This document shows, piece after piece, positions 1 to 5,410 of a stretch of DNA of 5,410 bases. This stretch comes from an uncultured Rhizobiaceae group bacterium. GTDB taxonomy: Bacteria > Pseudomonadota > Alphaproteobacteria > Rhizobiales > Rhizobiaceae. The notes below the pieces were generated by a model. The model was not told where the DNA came from and did no database searches. It saw nothing but the letters and a program-made list of their open reading frames with translations. The stretch lies in assembly GCA_937923355.1 (NCBI GenBank), contig CALAIO010000239.1:1-5410 (forward strand). Reading direction: 5' to 3'. How positions within the stretch are numbered: the first letter of the stretch is position 1; the number at the start of each line of letters is the position of its first letter. Both the position numbers and the translations under genes were made by a program.

Positions 1-1384
1 TGCAGTAGAAGAGTTGGTCGTCTGAAATCTTGGATGTTGTTGCTTCATGCTCGAATTGAGCTGTTGAGTTTTTCGCTTCAATATAAGGCACTGTATGCGC
101 GCCGCAACGATCACCAATGAGAAGAGAGTCACACTGCGTGAAGTTACGCGCGTCTGATGCCTTTTTATGGGCTGAGACTTGACCGCGATAGGTGTTGCTT
201 GATCGCCCAGCGGATATGCCTTTTGAAATAATACGGCTTTTGGTGATTTTGCCGAGGTGCAACATCTTGGTGCCTGAATCAACCTGCTGCGCTCCGTTAG
301 AAACAGCGATCGAATAAAACTCGCCTTGGCTACCATCACCGCGTAAAATACAAGATGGATATTTCCATGTAATCGCAGAACCGGTTTCTACTTGTGTCCA
401 TGAAATCTTGGAATTATCACCACGACAATCGCCACGCTTCGTTACGAAGTTATAAATCCCCCCCTTACCGTTTTCATCGCCTGGGTACCAGTTTTGAACA
501 GTCGAATATTTAATCTCCGCGTCTTCCATGGTAATGAGTTCTACTACAGCAGCATGAAGTTGGTTTTCGTCACGCTGAGGCGCTGTACAACCTTCAAGGT
601 ATGAGACGTACGAACCTTTCTCCGCAATGATAAGCGTGCGCTCAAACTGACCTGTATTTTCTGCATTGATACGGAAATAAGTTGAAAGCTCCATCGGGCA
701 GCGCACCCCTTCCGGGATGTAAACAAACGAACCATCTGTAAAGACGGCGCAATTTAACGCTGAATAGTAATTGTCTGAGACAGGCACAACTGTTGCCAGA
801 TATTTTTTGATCAATTCAGGATGCTCTTTAATCGCATCAGAAATAGAACAGAAAATCACGCCTGCTTTTGCCAGCTCTTCCTTGAAGGTTGTTACAACAG
901 AAACACTATCAAACACCGCATCCACTGCCACACGGCCAGAAGCATAGACATTGTCAGACGGGTCTTCATCCAACTTTGAAGGTTCATCATGGCGGCGAAC
1001 GCCTGCTAGCAATTCTTGCTCTTTTAGCGGAATGCCAAGCTTTTCGTAGGTTTTCAGAAGTTCAGGATCAACTTCATCCAGCGACTTCGGGCCATCCTCA
1101 AAATTCTTTGGAGCCGCATAGTAGTAGATGTCGTTGAAATCAATCTTTGGATAATCAACACGCGCCCAGTTTGGCTCATCCATGGTTTTCCAGCGCTCAT
1201 AAGCATCCAAACGCCACTGAAGCATCCATTCTGGCTCTTCTTTCTTGGCAGAGATGAAGCGGATAACTTCTTCTGACAAGCCTTTGGGCGCCATATCGTT
1301 TTCGATATCGGTCGAGAAACCGTACTTGTATTTATCAACATCAAGTTGAGCGACGGTATCAATGGTTTCTTGTACAGCTGGCAT
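1..1384 (-). CDS. sufB: SufB, Fe-S cluster assembly scaffold protein (3' end outside window)
   Basis: SufB is the cytosolic scaffold subunit of the SufBCD complex, on which nascent Fe-S clusters form from sulfur supplied by a cysteine desulfurase. The frame is open from the ATG at 1384 to the window edge, giving 461 codons without a stop or frameshift. Members of the family are usually about 470-500 residues, so only a short C-terminal tail should be missing. The strongest match is the conserved C-terminal part, with [27 protein letters not shown] and [18 protein letters not shown]. By family knowledge, Cys418 and Glu447 correspond to the cluster-forming E. coli Cys405 and Glu434. Cys266 in EGCTAPQ corresponds to the proposed sulfur acceptor Cys254. 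These equivalences are from motif position, not from an alignment. I see no N-terminal CxxCxxxC motif. It lies 30 nt downstream of the desulfurase gene, so co-transcription is very likely. sufC and sufD are expected to the left. Confidence 0.97.
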   Translation of the reverse strand, partial: MPAVQETIDTVAQLDVDKYKYGFSTDIENDMAPKGLSEEVIRFISAKKEEPEWMLQWRLDAYERWKTMDEPNWARVDYPKIDFNDIYYYAAPKNFEDGPKSLDEVDPELLKTYEKLGIPLKEQELLAGVRRHDEPSKLDEDPSDNVYASGRVAVDAVFDSVSVVTTFKEELAKAGVIFCSISDAIKEHPELIKKYLATVVPVSDNYYSALNCAVFTDGSFVYIPEGVRCPMELSTYFRINAENTGQFERTLIIAEKGSYVSYLEGCTAPQRDENQLHAAVVELITMEDAEIKYSTVQNWYPGDENGKGGIYNFVTKRGDCRGDNSKISWTQVETGSAITWKYPSCILRGDGSQGEFYSIAVSNGAQQVDSGTKMLHLGKITKSRIISKGISAGRSSNTYRGQVSAHKKASDARNFTQCDSLLIGDRCGAHTVPYIEAKNSTAQFEHEATTSKISDDQLFYC

Positions 1385-1394
1385 ATTCCAGTTT

Positions 1395-1398
1395 CTCC
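1395..1398 (-). promoter_or_regulatory. Ribosome binding site of sufB
   Basis: Read on the minus strand, GGAG sits 10 nt upstream of the sufB ATG, inside the 30-nt gap after the desulfurase stop codon. The gap is otherwise AT-rich and has no terminator-like hairpin, which supports one transcript for both genes. The site also supports the ATG at 1384 as the sufB start. Confidence 0.7.
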
Positions 1399-1414
1399 GA
1401 GTTACTTATTTATT

Positions 1415-2593
1415 TTATGCAGCCACGCGGCTCACAATTGATTTCCAGGCGGTGAGGAACCGTTCCGCACCTAATTTATCTTCTTCCCAACCAAGGCTAA
1501 GGCGCACTGCCCCTTCCATTTCATCCTGGCTAGCCCCCATGGCTTCCAACACATGGCTTTTTTTCACCTTGCCAGATGAGCATGCAGATCCTGATGAAAC
1601 GGATATGCCATCAAGATCCAGTGCCATGAGTGCCGTTTCTGATTTCACACCAGCGACCGCAAAACAGGATGTGTTTCCAAGACGGGGCTGCCCTTTTCCA
1701 AAGAAGACAGGCCGCGCGACATGGTTTCCTATTTCCTTGGATATAGTGTCTAATTGGTCTTCAATCGAGTCCCTTTGAGCAAAAATCTTGATATTTTTTG
1801 TCAGGTTTTTTTGATGCCACTCACAAGCAGCGCCAAAACCCGCAATTGCCACGACATTTTCAGTCCCGCCACGATGGTAATTTTCCTGCCCACCGCCGTT
1901 TAGTAGAGGCATTGGGGACAGGGCAGCATCACGTAAAACAATCGCGCCTACACCTTGAGGTCCACCGATTTTATGGCTTGAGAAGATTAGAAAGTCTGCG
2001 CCAGTTTCTTCTACGGTTAAAGGCATTTTGCCAAGCGCTTGAACGGCATCGACAATCAGAAAACCTTCATGTTTATGAATCACTTCCGCAATTCTTTTAA
2101 CAGGTTGAATCACACCCGTTTCATTGTTGGCTAATTGCATAGCTACCATCGGATGACCGTCTTCTGTGTCATGGTTTTTCAGCGTTTTTTCCAGATTCTC
2201 GATATCCAGAATGCCATTTTTATCAGTGGGTAGTATTTCTACATTTTCTTTTGAAAAACGACCGCCTTGAATGACACAAGGATGTTCTGTTGCTCCAATG
2301 TATAGTTTGGAAATTTTTAATTCATGGCCACCTGCTCTAATAATCGGCGATAGCACGTGATTTGCAGCTTCTGTTGCGCCAGATGTGAAGATAACATTGC
2401 TTGCTTTGAAACTAATGAGTGAAGCAAATGATGCACGTGCTTTTTCAATCACTTTTCGCGCATTTCTGCCTTCAAAATGTACAGATGAAGCATTCCCAGC
2501 AGCACTAAGTGCCTCAATCATCGACTCACGTGCGCAATCCAACAAGGGCGCACTTGCGTTATAGTCGAGGTAATGTCTGGTCTGTTGCACCAT
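1415..2593 (-). CDS. Cysteine desulfurase, group I (NifS/IscS type), first gene of the suf operon
   Basis: This PLP enzyme converts L-cysteine to alanine and leaves a persulfide on its active-site cysteine, the sulfur source for Fe-S assembly. The 392-residue product starts with YLDYNASAPL, typical of the NifS/IscS fold, and contains GATEAAN (72-78), TEHPCV with the PLP-stacking His104, ANNETG (155-160), VDAVQ with Asp182 and Gln185, and the PLP lysine Lys208 in SSHKIGGPQG. The catalytic loop SSGSACSSG contains Cys338, which is the group I signature and differs from the RxGHHC loop of SufS. Length is normal and no key residue is missing. An in-frame TAA at 2615-2617 with no start codon in between fixes the ATG at 2593 as the earliest start; a GTG at codon 2 is a poor alternative. 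No strong Shine-Dalgarno is visible. Rhizobial operons call the equivalent gene sufS2; others use nifS or iscS, so I give no symbol. Confidence 0.95.
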   Translation of the reverse strand: MVQQTRHYLDYNASAPLLDCARESMIEALSAAGNASSVHFEGRNARKVIEKARASFASLISFKASNVIFTSGATEAANHVLSPIIRAGGHELKISKLYIGATEHPCVIQGGRFSKENVEILPTDKNGILDIENLEKTLKNHDTEDGHPMVAMQLANNETGVIQPVKRIAEVIHKHEGFLIVDAVQALGKMPLTVEETGADFLIFSSHKIGGPQGVGAIVLRDAALSPMPLLNGGGQENYHRGGTENVVAIAGFGAACEWHQKNLTKNIKIFAQRDSIEDQLDTISKEIGNHVARPVFFGKGQPRLGNTSCFAVAGVKSETALMALDLDGISVSSGSACSSGKVKKSHVLEAMGASQDEMEGAVRLSLGWEEDKLGAERFLTAWKSIVSRVAA

Positions 2594-2722
2594 TTTGAGA
2601 CGTGTTTTCTTCGATTAAACGGTTAAATTGCCAAATAAAGCCTACTAATGCGCAATTTACTTGAAATTTGCACCTTGGATTGTCTAAGAAGAGCGTTCAA
2701 GCAGGCTTGGTAATTAACCCAG

Positions 2723-2739
2723 TTTATAATAATTCTAAA
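2723..2739. promoter_or_regulatory. Irr box (iron control element) between the suf operon and the hydrolase gene
   Basis: The sequence TTTATAA-TAA-TTCTAAA matches the alphaproteobacterial Irr consensus TTTAGAA-N3-TTCTAAA at 13 of the 14 defined positions, the only difference being T for G at 2727. The dyad extends outward by two more bases on each side (2721-2741), with that single mismatched pair. Irr is a Fur-family, haem-responsive regulator that acts on iron-linked genes, and suf operons are known members of Irr regulons in alphaproteobacteria. The box overlaps the start point predicted for the leftward promoter at 2742-2770, a position expected for repression. Whether it also affects the rightward hydrolase gene, whose start lies about 100 nt away, is open. 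The motif and its symmetry are seen directly; regulator identity is inferred. Confidence 0.78.
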
Positions 2740-2741
2740 CT

Positions 2742-2770
2742 GTAATAAAAAACCAGCCTCATAACGTCAA
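2742..2770 (-). promoter_or_regulatory. Predicted sigma70-type promoter of the desulfurase-sufB operon
   Basis: On the minus strand, TTGACG (2770-2765) and TATTAC (2747-2742) are separated by exactly 17 nt, matching the -35 consensus at 5 of 6 and the -10 consensus at 4 of 6 positions. Transcription would begin near 2735, inside the Irr box, and leave a leader of about 140 nt before the desulfurase ATG. I found no better pair closer to the gene. This is a pattern match only. Confidence 0.5.
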
Positions 2771-2829
2771 GTGCTCATACCCCGCACAAGCCCATTTTCC
2801 TTGGGTATACAAGAAAATATTATTGATCT

Positions 2830-2833
2830 GGAG
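2830..2833 (+). promoter_or_regulatory. Ribosome binding site of the alpha/beta hydrolase gene
   Basis: GGAG lies 5 nt before the ATG at 2839, within TGGAGA. It supports this ATG as the start, as does the immediate beginning of a well-formed hydrolase N-terminus. No convincing -35/-10 pair was found for this gene: a TATAAT at 2725-2730 lies inside the Irr box but lacks a -35 element, and TATACA at 2806-2811 has only a weak partner. Confidence 0.65.
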
Positions 2834-2838
2834 ACACG

Positions 2839-3522
2839 ATGCCTGAAGTAATTTTTAATGGTCCAACTGGCAGACTTGAAGGTCGTTACCAGCCCTCCAA
2901 AGACAAAACAGCCCCTATCGCTATTATTCTTCATCCCCACCCTCACCCAAAGTTTGGTGGTACGATGAACAATAAGATCGTCTATGATCTGTTTTACATG
3001 TTTCAGGAGCGTGGTTTCACGACCCTTCGCTTTAACTTTCGCGGCGTTGGTCGTAGCCAGGGCGAGTTCGATCATGGACAAGGTGAATTATCTGATGCAG
3101 CAGCAGCGCTTGATTGGGTACAAACCCTTCATCCTGATGCACGCGGTTGCTGGGTTGCCGGTTTCTCATTTGGTGCCTGGATTGGTATGCAATTGCTGAT
3201 GCGTCGCCCTGAAATCGAAGGCTTTATGTCGATTGCGCCACAGCCGAACATCTATGACTTTTCGTTTCTCGCACCGTGTCCAGCATCGGGTCTGATTATT
3301 CATGGTGAAGAAGATCGTGTGGCCCCGCCAGAGCATGTTCAGGGTTTGGTTGATAAATTGAAAGCACAACGCGGTATTTTGATTACTCAAAACACCATGC
3401 CTGAAGCAAACCACTTCTTTACAGAGCATCAAGAAGAGCTCATTGAGGAATGCGGCACCTATCTTGATAAACGCCTTGGCATTATTCCAGGCGGCATCGA
3501 AGAGACCATGTTACTGCGTTAG
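2839..3522 (+). CDS. Alpha/beta hydrolase, COG2945-like, substrate unknown
   Basis: The 227-residue product is a small cytosolic alpha/beta hydrolase with no signal peptide or membrane segment. The family-typical oxyanion-loop region HPHPHPKFGGTMNN spans residues 32-45, followed by TTLRFNFRGVGRSQGEFD (61-78). The nucleophile elbow is GFSFG (108-112) with Ser110. Asp159 in GEEDRVAP and His192 in ANHFF complete a plausible catalytic triad. Length and motif order fit COG2945, a family of predicted hydrolases or esterases without an established physiological substrate. It is transcribed divergently from the suf operon, an arrangement I recall from other alphaproteobacteria, and the two share a 245-bp intergenic region with an Irr box. 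The next gene starts 29 nt downstream on the same strand, so the two may form an operon. The fold assignment is strong; any link to Fe-S metabolism is only positional. Confidence 0.9.
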   Translation: MPEVIFNGPTGRLEGRYQPSKDKTAPIAIILHPHPHPKFGGTMNNKIVYDLFYMFQERGFTTLRFNFRGVGRSQGEFDHGQGELSDAAAALDWVQTLHPDARGCWVAGFSFGAWIGMQLLMRRPEIEGFMSIAPQPNIYDFSFLAPCPASGLIIHGEEDRVAPPEHVQGLVDKLKAQRGILITQNTMPEANHFFTEHQEELIEECGTYLDKRLGIIPGGIEETMLLR

Positions 3523-3537
3523 ATTTTGGCATGAACT

Positions 3538-3544
3538 AAAGGGA
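3538..3544 (+). promoter_or_regulatory. Ribosome binding site supporting a GTG start
   Basis: AAAGGGA lies 7 nt before the GTG at 3552, good spacing for translation of the TPR-sulfotransferase gene. The nearby ATG at 3545 is in another frame and reaches a stop after five codons. The site therefore decides in favour of the GTG. The 29-nt gap holds no terminator-like hairpin. Confidence 0.65.
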
Positions 3545-3551
3545 ATGGCTT

Positions 3552-5189
3552 GTGTCTGTTGATAATAATAGGCTTTTGCAACTGCAAAAACAGATAGAAG
3601 CCGCCCCTCCTCAAGCGCTTTTTGGTGAGATTGAAAAACTTCAAGCTGCCAGCAAAAAAGACAAGAAAAATCCCTATATCGCTTTTGCGGCAGGCATGAT
3701 GCTTTGTAAAATCGGAGATTATGAGAGCGGCGTTAGGCTGTTAAAACAGTCTCTCAAACTTGCAAAACCCAACTCGATTATTCTCGCAAGCCTTGCTTTT
3801 GCGCATATGACGGGTTTGCGTGACAATAAAACTGCTCTTTCATATCTCCAACAACGTCTGACATTAGAGCCTGATAATCCCGAAACCTTACTGCTTATGG
3901 CCAATTGCCAACTTGCAATGGGCAATGCGCATGATGCTATTGAGAGCATCAATCAAGCAGAGCCTAAGAGCAAAGATAAATTGCGTATCCACGGCATGCG
4001 CTCAAATTGCTATGTGCGGCTGGGTGATTCAACTTCTGCGCGGAAAGAATATGAAGCGATTGCCAAACTCGATCCAACTGGCATTATTGCTGTTGGTGAC
4101 ATGATGGCTGGCTTGCCCGACAATACACAAGAGCAATTAAAAGACCTCCAATCGCAGTTGAGCGATGCAATTGCCAATACGCCAGAAAAATTTCGTGATG
4201 ACATGCACCGTTGCATGACACTGTCTGCACTGGGGAACATTGAAGAAAAGCTTGGAAATCCAAAGGTTGCGTTTGAAAACTTCAGGCAGGCTAATGAAAT
4301 TCAACCCCATGATCAAAATGCCATTTCATTCAAAGAAACGCTGGAATTTGAAACTCAGAAAGCAGTTTTCACAAAAGCATTCTTCGATGAGAACGAATAC
4401 GATGGTCATCAATCCAAAGAACAGATTTTTGTGCTTGGCATGCCCCGCTCCGGCACAACCCTGATTGAAAGTATTCTGGCTGGTCATTCGGGAATTGAAG
4501 ATTTTGACGAACTTGAATTTTTCAATCAGCAAACGCATTTTATTGGTATTACAAATCGTGCCGAAAATGGCCTTGAAAGCAAAATTGCCAATCTGAAAAG
4601 CAATCTACAATCTGCGCCAAAAGATGGGTTTATTAATATTGGCAAGCAGTTCATCACTCAGCACGGGTTTGACAAGCTCAAGGGCATCTACAAAGTAGAC
4701 AAGATGCCTTTGAATTTTCGTTCTTTGGGTTTTATTGCTTTGGTCTTTCCCAATGCGAAAATTATTCATTCGATGCGTCATCCGATCGACACATGTTTAT
4801 CGATCTATAAAAATCCATTACGCGGTTTTAACCGCACCTTTGCAAATGACCTTGAAACGCTTGGTCAGTTTTATATTCAATACTCAGAGCTCATGCGTCA
4901 TTGGCATGAAGTGCTACCGATAGAAATTCATGATGTACGTTATGAGGATATGGTCACTGAGACAGAAGCCCATGCAAAAGAAATGATTTCATATATTGGG
5001 CTTGATTGGGAAGATGGCTGCCTTGAGAAACGACAATCAAAACGCGAAGTCAAAACTGCTTCCATGTGGCAAGTGCGCGAAAACATTTACAAAACTTCAA
5101 TTGATAAATGGCGTATCTATGAAAACCAGTTAAAGCCGCTGACTGATATTTTGTCCGATGAAATCAAACGTTACGAGGCAGGAAACTAA
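3552..5189 (+). CDS. TPR-repeat sulfotransferase fusion protein, substrate unknown
   Basis: The 545-residue product joins an N-terminal TPR solenoid to a C-terminal PAPS-dependent sulfotransferase domain (Sulfotransfer_3-like). TPR-like helical pairs are visible around residues 43-75, 76-109, 111-139, 143-176 and 219-252, with typical small-residue and LxP-DN endings such as LTLEPDNP. The sulfotransferase part begins at about 291. [14 protein letters not shown] is the 5'-phosphosulfate-binding loop, and [12 protein letters not shown] with Arg409 and Ser417 is the 3'-phosphate-binding motif. [20 protein letters not shown] and the terminal [19 protein letters not shown] region are usual for TPR-linked bacterial members, so the C-terminus looks complete. 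There is no signal peptide or membrane helix, so a cytosolic location is expected. The family moves a sulfuryl group from PAPS to a hydroxyl or amine, but the acceptor here cannot be named; no glycan or lipid pathway gene is adjacent. It starts at GTG, lies 29 nt after the hydrolase gene and overlaps the convergent anmK by 4 nt. Confidence 0.93.
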   Translation: MSVDNNRLLQLQKQIEAAPPQALFGEIEKLQAASKKDKKNPYIAFAAGMMLCKIGDYESGVRLLKQSLKLAKPNSIILASLAFAHMTGLRDNKTALSYLQQRLTLEPDNPETLLLMANCQLAMGNAHDAIESINQAEPKSKDKLRIHGMRSNCYVRLGDSTSARKEYEAIAKLDPTGIIAVGDMMAGLPDNTQEQLKDLQSQLSDAIANTPEKFRDDMHRCMTLSALGNIEEKLGNPKVAFENFRQANEIQPHDQNAISFKETLEFETQKAVFTKAFFDENEYDGHQSKEQIFVLGMPRSGTTLIESILAGHSGIEDFDELEFFNQQTHFIGITNRAENGLESKIANLKSNLQSAPKDGFINIGKQFITQHGFDKLKGIYKVDKMPLNFRSLGFIALVFPNAKIIHSMRHPIDTCLSIYKNPLRGFNRTFANDLETLGQFYIQYSELMRHWHEVLPIEIHDVRYEDMVTETEAHAKEMISYIGLDWEDGCLEKRQSKREVKTASMWQVRENIYKTSIDKWRIYENQLKPLTDILSDEIKRYEAGN

Positions 5190-5410
5190 TCTTTTGCAGA
5201 AGCAAAAACACCGCCAGAAACTGCTTTTCTACATCCTGTTGTTTTAGGAAATGTTAGCGGCAAATCTTCAAGACTTCTAACGGCCAAATAACCCCAGGCT
5301 TCTGCTTCCATTGCATCGCCATCAAATCCAGCTTCTTCTGCCTTTATGACTTGTGAGTTTGTTTCTGCTGCAAGTTTTACCAGATCAGACATAATATGCG
5401 GGTTATGCCG
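5186..5410 (-). CDS. anmK: Anhydro-N-acetylmuramic acid kinase, C-terminal part (5' end outside window)
   Basis: AnmK phosphorylates 1,6-anhydro-MurNAc with ATP while opening its ring, giving MurNAc-6-phosphate in cytosolic peptidoglycan recycling. Only the last 74 codons and a TAG stop are present, reading from the right edge. RHNPHIM at the very edge matches the conserved GGRxNP region near the start of the C-terminal part. [19 protein letters not shown], then [11 protein letters not shown] and a final SGG, follow the family order. Full-length members are about 370 residues, so roughly four fifths lies outside the window. The ATG at 5392 is an internal methionine, because the reading frame and conserved motif continue upstream of it. 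The stop codon shares 4 nt with the end of the convergent sulfotransferase gene. Confidence 0.9.
   Translation of the reverse strand, partial: RHNPHIMSDLVKLAAETNSQVIKAEEAGFDGDAMEAEAWGYLAVRSLEDLPLTFPKTTGCRKAVSGGVFASAKD
5192..5207. repeat. Short inverted repeat at the convergent gene ends
   Basis: TTTTGC and GCAAAA form a perfect 6-bp stem around the 4-nt loop AGAA, three bases after the sulfotransferase stop codon and within the last codons of anmK. The stem is AT-rich and is not followed by a clear T-tract on the plus strand, so it is at best a weak transcription terminator for the rightward genes. The symmetry may simply reflect the anmK codons there. Confidence 0.35.

Noticed and set aside
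1054..1362. 102-codon open frame on the minus strand within sufB, and other out-of-frame stretches at 544-735 and 889-1137.
   Set aside because: They lie entirely inside the well-conserved sufB frame and show no recognisable protein features; the sufB frame itself is uninterrupted.
1362..2100. Two plus-strand open frames (1362-1778 and 1798-2100) opposite the desulfurase gene.
   Set aside because: They are antisense to a complete, motif-rich desulfurase and resemble no protein family I can recognise.
2698..2709. Dyad CAAGC-AG-GCTTG as an operator or terminator.
   Set aside because: A 5-bp arm with a 2-nt gap is too short to assign; it matches no known iron-regulator site and has no T-tract.
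2725..2730. Perfect TATAAT on the plus strand as a -10 element for the hydrolase gene.
   Set aside because: No -35-like hexamer is found 15-19 nt upstream, and the bases are explained by the Irr dyad.
2767..3081. 104-codon minus-strand frame covering part of the divergent intergenic region and the hydrolase N-terminus.
   Set aside because: Most of it is antisense to the hydrolase coding sequence, and the product has no domain-like pattern.
3545..3562. Five-codon upstream frame starting at ATG and overlapping the GTG start of the sulfotransferase gene.
   Set aside because: It is too short to be judged, and the Shine-Dalgarno spacing favours the GTG.
5390..5392. ATG as the start of a separate 68-residue gene.
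   Set aside because: The same frame continues to the window edge with the AnmK motif RHNPHIM, so this is an internal methionine of anmK.

Overview
The window looks like ordinary chromosomal core sequence from an alphaproteobacterium of moderate to low GC content. Four things point there: a group I (NifS/IscS-type) cysteine desulfurase placed directly before sufB, a divergent COG2945-type alpha/beta hydrolase, a near-consensus Irr box between them, and the encoded protein sequences. The genus cannot be fixed from the sequence. No tRNA, rRNA, CRISPR array, insertion sequence or phage gene is visible.

Layout. Bases 1-2593 are read leftwards and hold the start of a suf iron-sulfur assembly operon: a complete cysteine desulfurase (1415-2593), then sufB (1-1384), which runs off the left edge. 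Bases 2594-2838 are a divergent intergenic region. It holds a good sigma70-like promoter for the suf operon (2742-2770). A 17-bp Irr box (2723-2739) overlaps the predicted transcription start. About 140 nt of leader follows before the desulfurase start codon. Bases 2839-5189 are read rightwards: a small alpha/beta hydrolase (2839-3522), then, 29 nt later, a 545-residue TPR-sulfotransferase fusion (3552-5189). The last 225 bases hold the 3' end of anmK on the minus strand, meeting the sulfotransferase gene tail to tail with a 4-nt overlap.

How the genes work together. The desulfurase takes sulfur from cysteine and SufB (with SufC and SufD, presumably to the left) builds the cluster on its scaffold. 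The Irr box would tie this operon to haem and iron status. The hydrolase and sulfotransferase genes are closely spaced with no visible terminator between them and may be co-transcribed, but their substrates are unknown. AnmK belongs to peptidoglycan recycling and appears unrelated in function.

I did not find a clearly new system. The items most worth a second look are the Irr box and promoter arrangement, the long leader without a clear Shine-Dalgarno before the desulfurase, and the unassigned TPR-sulfotransferase beside a hydrolase.
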